Part shown: piece by piece, positions 31,762-45,534 of the stretch
Numbering within the stretch: position 1 is the stretch's first letter
Layout: every line of letters starts with the position of its first letter
Assembly (NCBI GenBank): GCA_037975125.1
Contig: CM075855.1
Location: forward strand, 85,297,215 to 85,361,214
Direction of reading: 5' to 3'
From: Latrodectus hesperus
Lineage: Eukaryota; Arthropoda; Arachnida; Araneae; Theridiidae
Length of the DNA: 64,000 nt
Made by a program: the position numbers and the translations under genes
The notes under the pieces: generated by a model
The model's database searches: none
What the model was told of the DNA's origin: nothing
The model's input: the letters and a program-made list of their open reading frames with translations, nothing else

Positions 31762-34700
31762 CTATAATAAAGAATAGAATAATCAAATGCAGGAGACAAA
31801 ATAGGAATTAAATCTATTTTACTGAATACAAATATATACAAAATAATTAAACATAAAATAGATGGAAAAAAAGGACTTTAACTTTTTAGACTGACAGTTA
31901 AAGTTTTAGAATACTATATTCAGTTCAGGCTGAAATTACATTAGATACATGTTATATACGCCTAACATGGAAAAATGTATTAATGAATTCAATATATAAT
32001 TAGCATCATGAGATTCTAGGAGCAAATATAAAATTGAAAATTTCAAGATTCAGATACAAATCTAGTAATTTTCTTTACAATACATTATCTGAATTTCTAA
32101 AATGAAAATAAAATAATGAACAATTAAGATATCAAATCTTCCAGCAACAGAATCTGGTATTAACATAAATGTTAGGTGCATTTACTGAAAAGAGAAAATT
32201 AATATACAAAACAAAAATATTTTTAAGGATGCAAATAAGTAAGAGAATTTGAATTATAATGTGTGCAAGGATTTGTAAAGGACCTTATTTTTTAGAAGAA
32301 ATATTGAGATGTTTCAAATCTGCCGCAATGTCATTCATTAAGAAAAAGTGACACAGAGTTAGGAATTAAACATTCTGAAGCAATTCAAGTCATACATTAT
32401 TTACTTTCAAAACTGTAGCACTGTTAAAATATAAGCAAATATTGCAATATTCAATTTTTCCAGGAACTTTTAGTTATTCATTTGGGTTTAATTTCTTAAT
32501 CCAAGACTCGTTTCCAAAAGTACTGTGCTTCAATTTTTATACAGCATTTTTTCTTACATTTTCTTTGTATTATCACCATGCATACCAATAAATACTAATA
32601 ATTCAACTTTAAGTGACATATTTTCCATTTTTATTTTTTGACATCAAAACAATCAACTTTTCTTATAAAAACTCTACATTATCAAACATAATATATTGCT
32701 AAACATTATAAAATGTAATTTTTTAATTACTTTAACAATATGAATTGTTCTACACATTGTGAATATAACTGCAATCAATCAGCTTTACTCATTGAAAACA
32801 GTGTTTACTATTTTTTAATTTTTTATAGATTTATGAAAATTTTATTTTAGGTGAAGGAAGATTCCTATATTTTATTGATAACAATCATACGAGGAAAATA
32901 ATTGTTGCACTTCAATGACAAATTATTTTAACAAAGATCTATTATCTAAGCATTTTTATTTTTGTGTGCTATTTGATAGTGTAAAACCAAAATGAAATTT
33001 TTTATCCAGAGGTTCAGTCAAAATCCAGAGCATTGACGTTCTGACAAGCCTGCAGTTTCCAATAATTCCCGATATATCTCTTGACAAATCTGTCACAGAG
33101 TCCTTCAGAAATGTCATACTTCGTCATCCATTGATGTTTTCCAATTTTTGTGATTCAATCCAAGTTAACAATTGTAAATTTCAATGGTAGCTGTGTTATG
33201 TGAAAATTTCATGTTTGATGTACAATCTTATCTTCAGCAATTGCAATGACAAAATTACTTGCAAAATCATTTTAAAAATTTATCACTTTGTAATATAGAA
33301 ATACATTAGAAACAAAGTATATATATTCCTCTTAACTTCAGGTGCAAACATTATTTGTTTACTAAAAAGAAATTACTTTTTTGTCTGTATTATGTTCATT
33401 CATTTTGATTTGAGCATTGTTACTTTGACTGATAGCTGCAAGTGAAATTATGTAACATGTCAAATGTTTAATATCAATTTACTACAAAAAAATATAACTT
33501 GTAATAAAAAAGTTAAAATTTAAAATTGAAACAATTGTTTATGCAAATGTTATTTGCTACAACTCAATTATTTTACCTATAAAACGTTCTTGCAACCAAA
33601 ATAAAAAGACTGAATGGGATGAATTGAAGCAGAAAAACATCAAATTATTATAGGTAGATAACTTTTCATATGTGATTTTCTGTTAATTTTATTTAGATTT
33701 TCATGAACCTTCACTTTACTGGTGCAATTTAGCAATTAACATTCGTAAAATGTTTAGGTAAATATTTTTCACAATTTAGAACAAAATTATTCACAGCTTG
33801 GGGAAATCATCTTTTAAAAATAAATTCACGAAAATGAATAGCCAAGATAGTATTTTTTTCTTTTCCACCAAAACAGACATTAGCAACTTCTTTCCAACAA
33901 AGATTATTACAGTCCACCAAATTTTTATAAAGCCAACAGTGAGCTTTATAAAATTTGGCTGATCATGTTGATCTAGAAATTGTTAGACTTTATATTTTTT
34001 AATATTCAAAGTATTGTTCTGAATATTTCAATAAAATAGAAGCAAAAAAATAAAATACATTTAAGAAGACAACTTATGGAAAATGTTTATTTTTTGTATC
34101 AGGAACATTTAAAACTAATTTTTTTCTTGTATATTTTAAATTCCAAATAATCCTACAAGCAACACTAAATATCACAACAAATAACACATGAAAGTATTTC
34201 TTGCTGATACCTGGTTTAAACTGATTCTTTGCTGTGTCTTATGTAGTATTCTAAATTAAAAAATTCACATAGAAATAATTTGCAAATTTTTTGAACTTAT
34301 ACCATAAGGGTATCTTTAAAAAGGTCCTGCAGTATAAATTTAAAGAAAATATGTGGAACTTTCTTTAAATTTACACAGAAAAGTAAGTTTGTGTAAATAT
34401 TTGGTATAAAATAAAATTTGATTTAACTTTGTAGAACTACTAACAAATGATACGACTTTTTGTATCAGTAAAAGAAAAATATTTTAGAATTTAAGATCAA
34501 TAATAGTTTTCAATATTTAAATTACTAACAAAACAAAATAAACAAATCTCAGTTATATTTGTAATAATAACATTTTAAATATAAAGTTGTACTTTGAATA
34601 CAGCTTAAAATATCAAAATTCATATTTGATAGAGTTTTATACTTAGACAAGACCAGTTCTTTCACCAAAATTATTAACTTAAAGAGATAACATTGATTTT

Positions 34701-37700
34701 ATTTTATTATTCTTAATTATAGTAATTGAGCAATATAATTATATATTCTGAAGAAAATTAAACTTATATTAAAAGTTTTTTTATTCTGAATACAAACTGT
34801 TTAAAAATTAAATTAAAAAATTAAAATCCCTTTGCTAACTAATACTGTAACAAACAATGAAGACTCAAATTTAATTTACACTTTTTTAAAATTGTTAATT
34901 TTTTAGGATTGATGAAGAATGCATTAATTTTGAGCATGATCATTCATTTTATGACAATAGTTAATGCAGAATTCCTTCACAGACAGACTAACGACTACCA
35001 TTAAAAACTCATTTAATTTTTTTAATCCTTAAAAAATGCTTCCAACCATGATTCAATATTCCTTTTCTTCAATATCATCATATGTATAACACATTCTTAG
35101 CATATTTTTAAATATATAATCTTTGTATGAATTTTAAATTATTTCTACACAATATATATAAACTCAAATTTCGAAATAAAAAAATTCCTAATAACTTAAG
35201 GAAAACCACTGGAACTAATCAAATAACTTAAATGAAATGTTATTAATTTTAGTGTAATACATTTGCTATATATAGTAGAAGCATTTGATTCCAACCAAAA
35301 TGCAGTTACAGAAATGTTTATTTCTAAATGGGAAAGAACTTAAATCTGAATATTACATAAAACATTGAACTTACTTATAATTCACATTCCTTGATTTAAA
35401 GATATTAATTTTTATTCGTTTTTCTATATCAAAATTTTCTTGACCATTTTTATCATATTCACTACATGATAAAAAATAGAATCAATATTTATTTAAAGAA
35501 TAAAAAAAATTCTTGAATGAGTAATGATTAGCAAAGGTCTTACTGAAGTTATTCTTTACAGATAACTTTAAATAAATATTGCGGAAATATTTTCAATATT
35601 TAAAAGGCAAGTTATTAATGCAAAAATAAATTATAAAAAATTATTAAGTTGCTATTTAAATCAATACAGTAGAACCAAATGTCTGCATAGAAAATGATAT
35701 CAAGTTTTCTGCACTTTAAAAAATCAACAATTAAGAAATGCTTCAATTTAATGTTTGAAACAAAAACATTGCCTTTTAATCAATAAAATTTGTCATTTGG
35801 AATTTTGCTTGTTCAAAAGGATTAAACACATATTTTAATTGTCTATTTTTAGTTATCATTTAAGTATTTATCATTACAATAGCTAAAATAGAACCAGTTA
35901 TACATATATTTCCAACCAATTTTCAGTCTTTGTTTTCACATATAATTCTTAATCAAAACTCATTTTTGTTTGTTTGTGTAAAAAATCTTAAAAATTAATC
36001 ATATCTTAAAATTATGCATTTAAACAATTAAAATAGCAATATTAGCGTAATTTTCTGCTTGCTTTACCTACATTTTATAGTTATTTCAATTTGGTATAAT
36101 AGATATTTTTTTTCTGTAACCAAATAACTACTCTTAAGAAGTGTACAAGATCTTACTCAGGAATATGCAAAAATAAAATATTTAAATTAGAAGGAAAGAA
36201 TGCTATAATATCACTGCTAATACTTTAATGTTAAAACTTGTTTAAAAAATAGGATATTGATACGAATATAAAATTTTAGATGCAGATTTGATTTAAAAAC
36301 TTTATTTTTATCATTATAATAACAGATTTCTAAGTAAACTCAACATTAAAAAGGAAGCTTAATTGCCTAGCTATGATTTTTATTAATAAATGACTAAAAA
36401 ATCTGAAATAAATGTATTTTTCAAGGACTTTACCCTAATCAAACTTTATCATTTAAATTTATGATTTAATTATCCCTTTAAAATTAATTTTTAATTCTTA
36501 CTTAGTACTGCAGAAAAATACAACTTATTTAATAAGTTGAAATTATTATAATTAAAAATAATCAAATAAAAATTATAAAATTTTTAAAATTCCATTTCGT
36601 AGTTTATTAAATAAAAGCATATTCGCCAAGTTAGTAATGCAAATATAGATAACTTAAATGATAGATGTATTTATCGTCTCTCTTCCAATGACATTTCACA
36701 ATATAAAAAGTAGTGCACATAACACAAACTAAAAAGCAATTCAACTTAAGATACATAAATATTATTGAATAGATCAGTAAAATTTTATATATTAGCAAGA
36801 ATTATTGGCAAAAGTTGAATAAGTAATCATTATAACAAAATACATAATTCATTTTAAATTTAATTATTCATATGGCTGTATCAGACTGAAAGGAGAACAT
36901 GTTCAATGGTCATTTGTATCTTTAAAATGAATTGATTAGATAAATGTTACAAATTTATCTATTCAAGAAAAATACCAAACTGCTCAGGTTTTAAACAATT
37001 CTGTAGAAAAATTCTCTATTAATAATACAAATCAATTTGTATTATTTTAACATAAGATAATTTATGTACCTTAATTTACTACACACAATTTGAAGAAAAC
37101 TAAAAATAAGTGTGCTAAGACAAATTAGTGTGCATTGTAAATATCCAACTAATTCATCCATTCAAAGCACAAGTGCTTAAATTACTATAAAAGATATGTT
37201 ACTGACAGTTCGGAAAACGGACACAATTTACAGCTTTCTATTAACAAGAAATCTTCACAATTCTTTTTTAAAAAAAGCATTTGTTATGTGCATCTTAAAA
37301 GTAAACTGCAAAGAGTGTTATACATACAATGGCAGTAAAGTTGTAATACAGAAATATGGATAAAAAATTATAAACCCATACATCAAAATATCAACAAAAA
37401 GATGCTGGGATTTAAAAAATAATAATTTTGGAAAAAAATTTAAGATTTATTATTTTTATTAAACAGTTTAATAATGCAATAAAAAAATGAAATTTTCCTG
37501 TATAATAATAGTATATACAAAATTTTTAATATATTGAGCTATAACAAATTTTCATTTAAAGAAAAGTTACTGTTTCTTTCGGTATTAAAAAAAAGTTATA
37601 TTATTAAGTAGTAAAAAAACTCATAGGGAAAAAAATCTGTATAATTTTATGATAAAAACAACTATTAATTTTTCTATTAATATAACCAATATTTCTAATG

Positions 37701-38090
37701 AAATAAACATGTTATATATTCAACAGCAGCATTACAATATAAAACCATTAAGATTTTCCTTTAAAAATAATGTTATAAGTACAATTCTGTTGGCTTATTA
37801 AGAATGAAACTAATTTTAATATTTTGAAAGTGAATAAAGGAATACTGATATAAATGAAGAGTGAAATAACTTTAATAATATCATAAATTGGTCAGCAATT
37901 CCCTTTTCAATGCTGAAGAAAAGACCTTGAAGCACATTCTCTATTTTGTCTGATATGGCCAATTGAGAAACTTAATTTGATTAGAGAAATGAAAAAAGAA
38001 AATTTCATGATGTCAGAAACTTTAGATGATTAGTTGAAAGACAACAAAGTAGAGATAATTTAGCAAAGAATGTTTCGAAGGAAAATTCAC
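31762..38090. other. Mnt intron C-D, no recognisable element
   Basis: 6.3 kb of very AT-rich sequence. I found no ORF with motifs, no SINE heads and no inverted ends by eye. Confidence 0.5.
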
Positions 38091-38411
38091 CCCGAAAGTT
38101 TTTGATGTGAAGGACCTGCTACAGCTTCAGTAAATTCCTTTTTTCGTTTAGTTTCTTCTGTTGAATTATAAGAATTTGTTTCAATTGGTTGCTTTTTTGA
38201 TGAAACATATTTAACAGGAGAACTGAGAGAATCATCTGAACTAGATGCATACAATTTTGAATATGTAGAATAATCCCAAGGGGATTCACCACATTCTTTA
38301 GCTTCCTCCTTGTATTTTAAATAATCTGCTGCATCTAGTATCATTCCAATGCTCATCATCAAGTAACTATGCAAATACTCATCAACACTGGCTTTGTCCA
38401 CTATAATACAC
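38091..38411 (-). CDS. Mnt: Mnt exon C: duplicated SID-plus-linker module in one exon (copy 2)
   Basis: 321 nt, phase 2 in and phase 2 out, acceptor CTCTAG, donor GTGAAT. It encodes a second SID, MSIGMILDAADYLKYK, followed without interruption by a linker with YSTYSKLY, VKYVSSKKQPIET and NSTEETKRKK. It matches exon A plus exon B end to end but has no intron at the position where A and B are split; there the sequence simply reads TGTGGTGAA. The Ala-Ala-Asp-Tyr-Leu core is closer to the Mxd/Mad SID than copy 1 is. The frame is open with conserved motifs, so it is probably used. It could replace A+B or be included with it; only transcripts can say which. Confidence 0.85.
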
Positions 38412-39839
38412 CTAGAGGAATTGGATAAAATATTAAATACTAGGTTGGCCTAATAGTTTTTTTAGGAGTTTTTCATGAAACATTTTCTAAAAATCATCAA
38501 ATCAATAATGTACAGAAAAATTTAGCTTAAAAAACCAGAGAAATCACAAATGCAATTTTTGTTGCATCTGGAAACAAATAAACTCAACATCACATTATGA
38601 TATCCAACCAATACTACCTTTGTTTATTTATAAACTTGAAAGTGTAGAAGCACGTGACTAAGAAACAAAGCATTTTTGACGATTCAAGAAAAAGTGAACT
38701 TTTCTAATTCTTAAAATATTTAACCAATAATGTGAAGACACACACAATTTAGAGCAATAAATATATTAGTATTCTGCTTACAGAAATCATAATTTGTTTT
38801 TGAAAAACATTAAAAATAAAGGAAATTATCTGATATTTATCAAAAACTGATGCACCATTTAACAAGCTCTAAATAAAATTAAAAAATAATCTCATTGCTT
38901 AATGTGAAGTCCTTACCATAATTGTAACTATACATTCAAAAGCAGAAGTCAAAAAGTGTACAGTAAAAAAGAAAGATTGTCATGATAAAATACAATTTAA
39001 ATACATAGAAGTTTCTATAACATAAATATTGTACTCGAAAAATAGGTTAAACTAAAAGCAAAATGATACCCAATTAAATCAGAAGCATGTGTGCTTAAAT
39101 TACAATAATGTTCAAAATACTTTTTGAATAAAATTACTTAATAATTAAAAGATTTGAGTAAAAAATATCAAAATTAAATCAACTTAGATATGAATACATA
39201 TTTTAAAAAGAAATATAAGAATTATAAGTTTGATTTTCAGGAAGAAAAAATACTATAGGAGCAAGTGATTTACAGAAAAATAAACAGAAAATAAAACTTT
39301 CTGCCTGTAATGGATCCCTGTTTCTGGAAAGAAAGCAGCAAACTCTCTTCTTCCTGTCTGGAGTCATTGTCCTTGTCAATAAATGTTCTCTACTTCTGCT
39401 TATTTTTCCCTTATCATGCACACCAGATCGGGACACACAACAAAAAATTCAAACACATTTATGATTGTTCTTAGAGCTTTAAAAATAGAATGCTTAATTC
39501 ACTGTGCAGTCTCACATTTTTCTCCTGAATATGAATATTTTGCATATATAAATGAAATGGAAAATAGCTAATTTTTGTGTGTTTAGAAATTCATGTTATT
39601 TTCATTTAAATACTTAAATATTCATTTGAGCAATAAATTTTTAAAGCACTAGTATTAATGTTTTCTGTCTTTCATTAGAATCTTATTTCACATATGTCTA
39701 CTCGTTATTGGTTGATCCATTACTAAGACAATTTCGATAAGTTATGTTTGAAAACCATAAAAGCAGAGCTTCACACATTTTCTAACTTTTACTCTTCTGT
39801 TCAACAATCCATGAAGGATATTAACCTACTTCACTAAAC
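38412..39839. other. Mnt intron upstream of exon C
   Basis: AT-rich. Short open frames near 39,200-39,570 have no recognisable motifs and are probably chance. Confidence 0.5.
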
Positions 39840-40190
39840 AGCTTCACTTTTTCTAATCCTTGACTTTGTCTTCCAATTTTTTTTATCCAATGTTGAAGTA
39901 TCCTATTTGTTTACAAATTGTTGCCAAGTAATCAATCCGACTTTGCTGAATTTGTTAAGGCTTCTTAATAGCAGGGTGGAACCTATCTTCACAAATAACT
40001 ATCAACATAAAGGGCCAAGTTGTTCCTTTTCATCTGGTGCCCCCCCCTTCACCTGTTCGGCTTGGGAATCTCTGTCAGGAGTTGATCTCGGGAGCATTGC
40101 CCTCAGCATCACTGGGACACACAAACCACACCAGCATGACACGGTGGGCACCTCTCTTAACACACATATACTTTGTGGTACCACAAATGG
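39840..40190 (-). pseudogene. RTE-like LINE fragment with both ends and no middle
   Basis: The low-coordinate side (39,845-39,905) matches the C-terminal LINE tail at 8,735-8,775 (CTTTTTCTAATCCTTGACTT; TTCCAATTTTT). From 39,925 on it matches the LINE 5' junction at 11,425-11,450 (AATCCG..TTT.GATGAATTT) and then a monomer-like unit (AGGGCCAAGTTGTTCC; AGGAG...GCATCACTGGGAC; CACACCAC-like). It is therefore an internally deleted relative of the 8,620-12,318 element. Confidence 0.6.
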
Positions 40191-42704
40191 TATGAAAATT
40201 TTATTTAATTTTAAAAATCCTTGTTTTTAACCAAATAATATTAAGTACATGAACAAGATATTTATACATTAAATATTTTTCTATCATGAATAAATAAATC
40301 ACATTAATGTAACTTTGTTATTGCACACAGATGTAAGATTGATGCAGTTAAAAACTTAGCTTTTTCAAAACAATTTTGAATTGTCATCTTTACAAGACCA
40401 CATTTAATGTAAATACTCTGAAATGTGTTAAAAAATGTTAAAATCAAAAAAAAATTCTTTTTATAAATTATAAACTGTTAACAAACAGTTTATAATTTAA
40501 ACTGTTTTTAAGCTAACATTTATAAATTTAATGAGAGTAGAATATATTTTAGCAATTTTTTTTAACATAGGATGAAAGGGATTATTTTGTTCCCAGATAA
40601 AAGAAATTTTAATAAACAAATTTTTGGCTGATAACTTTTGGATTTAAATTTATGCAACCTTTTATAGATATTGAATACCATAACTATCAATCCATAAACT
40701 TAAAAAATAAATACGCTTAAAATATCAATACTTCTACACAATACTTAAATAAGAAATAAATTTGTATCTTTACAGTAGAGTAATTTTTTCAGAAAGCTTC
40801 ATTTATTCTTTTAAAAATTTTTTAAGTCATTTTAATAAATCACAATGATTTTAAAAGATTTTTTCCTGTAATGTAGTTAACAAAATTTACAAAATTCAAC
40901 ACAAACATTAAAATATTTATACACATCTACACTAAATATTAGAAAAATTATTCCTTTAGAATTTTAAAAAATTTGTTTCCACTTGAAAGAATATACAAAT
41001 TAAATTTAAAACCTCCACTTTCTTGAAGTGAATGTGTTTGAATATATATATATATATTTGTACTACACACAATTGAGCATTTTATTCTATAACCATAAAC
41101 CTTGAAAAAAATATTAACAATTACAATTTAAATTTAATATATACTCACTTTAGAGGACTTAAAATGTTTGGAAAATCAATTCAAGCAATTATATATTTTT
41201 GAACTCAATTGCATGTAATTGGATAAATCATTCTTCAATAACTGATTCATAAGTAATTATAAAACATGTATTAATTGAACTACAAAGCTTTTAGTGAATG
41301 GAAAAAGTGTAAAATCAGTTTCAAATGCAACAAAAAAGTAAAGCTTGTACTCTTCTCATTCAGCTTTTTTATAGAAATAAATATATATACTACTGGCTGT
41401 TGAAAGTACAAAAATAAATAGTATAAAATATCAAAGAAAATTTATTTCTGTAACAGACAGAATAAGTATGGACTAAACTAAAAACAGTCTTCCGTGGAGA
41501 AAGGTTTTGATGCAATTTGTTTACTGCTCCATTTTAATTTTGCACACAAGGACTAAATAAATCCAAATCTACAGTTCAAATTGCATTCTGAACCTTTATA
41601 AGTATCAGAAGTGGAAATTAGACCCACAAAGTGTCTGTGAAGTGAGAAATTATGTTATTAGTAATAAGGGTTGCTTTTAAAAAAAGGGTAATAAATAAAA
41701 AGGCTTTATTTTGTTTGGTTTGTTTGTTTATCACTCAATTATCATTTTTAGAACAAAAGGACCAATTAGACCAGGGCCTACAGTTTTAAGTAGATTCCAA
41801 ACAACCACAAGCATCTAAACTCAAAAGTGGAATTCAAACCTACAAATTGATTAACTGAAAGAAAAAGCATTAGCCATTCAAGGCTTCACATGAATTATTT
41901 AGAAGTTATGAATTGTTAAGATTAAGGAGTCAAAGTTAGTTCAAAACAAAGGAAAAATTATTTTAGTGTTCCAGTATGTAATGTAAACAAGTTAGTTATT
42001 TTCCAATTAATGATTAGAGATATTGAGTAAGTGATAAATTTAATGAAAGGTTGGCCGGAAAATATTACCATGTGGTAAGTAGGAAAAAACTAGGATATTA
42101 ATGTGAGCACACTATGTAGCATTAATATATGGTTGTAAGTAAAAAAACCATAAAAACAGGTTACAAAAATTAGATAACACCAACTTTTAAATAAACCATA
42201 TATATATGTCTGTATGTATGTATGTATATATATATATATATATATAGTTAGTATCTTTAAATTAACTAATTTTAATCATTTAATGATTTAGCTATAAAAA
42301 TAATAAATATTAATAAGAGGTCAATAAAACTGGGTAAGGAAACTTTGATATTTACTTATAAATTAATTGACAGGGATATTAAGTTTGGGAGATTGCTGAA
42401 ATTTTGAAATATATCAAAGAGTTTGTTTTCATTGTGCATATTCTGCAATTTAAAATTTTTTCAACATTTAATTAATGTTAATTATAACAATACTAAAGTT
42501 TACAAGTGACATGATGTAGATGGAAATGGTTATTTTGAATTAATATTATTATCTTTGACATTTTATTTATTTTGTAGAAGACATGTACATATTGTTTATT
42601 AACTTTAATAATTTTATTGGAAGAAATGCAAATTTTTAATGCAGTCAAATTTTATCACAATTAAAACAATGACAACTTCATCAAAATTAAGCCAAATAAT
42701 TTTT
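40191..42704. other. Mnt intron with two SINE A copies and small repeats
   Basis: SINE A remnants lie at about 41,519-41,645 (TTTTGCACACAAGGACTAA) and 41,713-41,886 (GTTTATCACTCAATTATC; GCATTAGCCATTC). An AT-rich palindrome around 40,463-40,497 (TTATAAACTGTT and its complement) and short (TA)n/(TATG)n runs at 41,042-41,057 and 42,200-42,246 are also present. Confidence 0.6.
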
Positions 42705-42777
42705 ATATCTAGTTAATTCATGATAAAAACACATTATAATTTTTATAAGGTGTTTTTATCATGAATTAACAAGATAT
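42705..42777. repeat. Near-perfect palindrome (28-bp arms)
   Basis: Arms 42,705-42,732 and 42,750-42,777 are complementary with one mismatch (TTAATTCATGATAAAAACAC core) around a 17-base AT loop. It sits upstream of the 43,1xx transposase but I cannot show that it is its terminus. Confidence 0.85.
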
Positions 42778-43103
42778 ATTACCTGTTTTCTTATAATTCT
42801 TATAAAAATGTAAATTTCCATAAGAACATCAATAAAAACCACTTATTATTAAACCATCACGAGAAGGCGGGTGAGATCTGTGTCCGGTGGAAGGGTTCAT
42901 TCTTTCAGAGGTTTGAACAGTAAAACGATCACGCCGTTTAGGGTTAAAACAAATTCTTCGCCCGTTCTTCTCTTTGGCGAAGAACACGATTTTCTCCTCC
43001 TCATTCTCTGCTTTCTACTTAGCCTAGAAGGTTGTATTATCAGCGCTCTTGATTTTTAGTATTTTTGATTGATTTAAAACTGTTCTTTTCAGAACAACAC
43101 ATA

Positions 43104-44457
43104 ATGTCTCTAAAAGGGAAAAACATTGCGTTCTAAAGAACGTAACATCGTTAATAACGTGCGCATATTTTTTGAAAATGAAGCAAAGTCTACTTCGCTT
43201 TCGATACCAATTCAGAAAGCACAGGAACGTACTGCGGCTGCTACTGGCGTTTCTCTTAGAACTGTCCAAAGAATTAAAAAGGAATCCACAACTGATAGCA
43301 GGCTTTCAACTCCAGGGAAACAGCGTAGTCGACCTGCAGAACGGAATGTAGTTTTGGACAATTTTGATTTATGTGTCATTCGAAATACAGTAAATGAATT
43401 TTATGCATCTAATAAAGTTCCATCCATTTCATTATTATTGCCAGTGTTGAAAGAAAAGATTAATTTTTCTTGGAAAAGGGAATCTTTAAGGAAAGTCCTG
43501 CATCAAATTGGATTTCGTTGGAAACGATGCCAAAATAAAAGAAAACTACTGATTGAACGGCCAGACATAATTTCGTGGAGATGCCGGTACTTGAGAGAAA
43601 TAAAAAAATATCGAGAAATCCAAAAAAGCATTATTTATGTGGATGAAACTTGGATTGACAGCAACCTTTCCTTCTCAAAATGCTGGCAAGATGAAAAACT
43701 TGGTGCTTTCGTAAAAGATGGTGCTGGAAATCGGTTAATTGTTGTGCATGCTGGATCGAAAGATGGATTTGTGCCAAATGCAGAATTAGTATTTAAAGCA
43801 GGCTGTGCAACAGGTGATTATCATGGGCAAATGAATTACGAAAATTTTGAAAAGTGGATACGAGAAAAATTGCTACCTAATATCCCTTGTAATTCCATCA
43901 TAATAATGGATAATGCATCGTACCATACGAAGATTTTGAATCCAGTACCAACGAAATATTCAACGAAAGCTAAAATGTGTAAATATTTGGATGACAAAAA
44001 TATACAGTATGACAGCACTATGAGAAAGCCTGAACTGTTTCAATTAATTAAAATGAATGCTCCACTTAGCAAAAAATATCACATTGACGAACTTTTAAAA
44101 GCAGAAGGTCATTCCGTTCTAAGATTGCCTCCTTATCATTGTGACTTAAATCCTATTGAGTTAGCTTGGGCAGCAGTAAAGCGCCATGTTCGCGAAAGAA
44201 ACGTCGAAGCTGATCTCAGTTTGAAAACAATGAAGGAGTTGACGTCAAATGCAATTAAAAATATCTCTGGGGAAACCTGGCAAAAATACTGCTGTCATGT
44301 AGAAAAAATCGAAGGAGAATATTGGAAAATTGATGGACTTGTGGAGACTACAATTGAAACATTGAATTTCGATATAGGATCCGAATCAGAAACTGATACT
44401 GCTTCTGAAACTGGTACAATTGATTGGGATTCGGATACTTCTATGGATACTTATTAA
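43104..44457 (+). CDS. DD82E Tc1/mariner-type transposase, near intact
   Basis: The open frame runs from a TTG codon at 43,126 to TAA at 44,455-44,457 (443 residues). An N-terminal HTH (TAAATGVSLRTVQRIKKES) and a second HTH-like region precede an IS630/Tc1 DDE core. The core has D173 in YVDETW, D262 in IMDNASYH and E345 in LNPIELAW. There are 82 residues between the last two, the spacing of the DD82E (Sailor) group as I remember it. The tail is acidic and Ser/Thr-rich. The nearest ATG (43,104) is one base out of frame with it, four codons before a stop in the main frame. So either a one-base indel has just broken the start or translation begins on an upstream exon: a good acceptor, TTCTTTTCAG, ends at 43,091. 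Terminal inverted repeats were not found. Confidence 0.82.
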
Positions 44458-44552
44458 TAAAATAATAACTATAAGAACTGAAATTTTAAAATAATAAATA
44501 CAGATCAGCTTTGGAAGTTCTCAAAATTATGTAGATTTTTTATAAGAAGGTT

Positions 44553-44760
44553 GACTCAGCTAAACAGATAGCATTCTGCTAAATGAGGAGTTTGGTTCTG
44601 AAATTAGTGGGTTCAAATCTGAATGAACCAAACGGAGTGACTGTGTAAGGTTTTCAGGGTTTTCCTTGCACGTTAACGAGAATTCGGGTCACTTTTCATT
44701 AGAAAGACCTCCCTGAAGGCATTTTCTCTTCTTCGGCAACTACAAAAACTATATTTCCCT
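44553..44760 (+). mobile_element. SINE-like element with tRNA-type head
   Basis: A GTTGACTCAGC...GATAGC head with GTGGGTTCAAATCTG as B box at about 44,610. A body follows with GGTTTTCAGGGTTTTCCTTGCACG and a T/C-rich end (TTCTCTTCTTCGG). It directly follows the transposase gene. No duplication was identified. Confidence 0.55.
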
Positions 44761-45530
44761 TATATTAACATATAATATTTATGCGAAATCTGTATAAATT
44801 TTATTTTTAAAAATTTTGAAAATTCTTTGTTATCCATTTTTTTATTTGATATTATACACAAAAATGTTTTAATAAAACAGGTTATACAATCAAAATTGTT
44901 AAAAACTATTTAAATGATAGATTTTACTGAACAAAATATAAATATTTTATATTCCCTCAAATTATTTTAAATGATTCCATTGGTGCACAATATATTCCAT
45001 ACTATAAACCTATATGAATTAAAATTAATTCTAAAACATTTTAAAATATTAGTATGTCGTAATATGATGAAATATGTATCTTGAATAAAAAAGGCTGTAA
45101 AAAGTTAATTTATTACTTACGGAGTTTCTTTTTAGTCTAAAATGTTTCTTATGTAAAAAGTGTCTTCATCTAAATTAACTTAACAACAAGCATATTCTAG
45201 AAAATCTCACCCTTTCCTATTTTCTCAAAAATTATTGCGATAACACAATAAAAATATACAAATTTTGGACATAAAAATTATCTATCGTTCGGTGTTAACT
45301 TATTGGCCTTAAAAACAGGTTTTGTTCCTGTTCTTGTGAAATAAATAAATTCTAAAATCTACCTAATAATGAAATTTTCATAGCAAAATAAAAATATTTT
45401 CATTCTAAATGTTTTTCTATCATAGCTTAATATATGTATTTATATATTTCAATTCTCGTATTTGAATTCTTCGAAAAAGCATAACACATACATATTTTAT
45501 TTTCATTCTACATCAGAAAGTGCTAATTAG
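44761..45530. other. Mnt intron, AT-rich
   Basis: Nothing recognisable between the SINE and the promoter-like island. Confidence 0.5.
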
Positions 45531-45534
45531 CCAA

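Noticed and set aside
38091..38411. Exon C as a processed Mnt pseudogene
   Set aside because: It has working acceptor and donor, matching phases, no poly(A) tail, an open frame and similarity extending beyond the exon edges, so a duplicated exon is the better reading. Transcripts would settle it.
42871..43059. 62-codon ORF upstream of the DD82E transposase
   Set aside because: No motif; in a region that looks like 5' leader of the transposon. It may include part of an upstream exon but I cannot support it.
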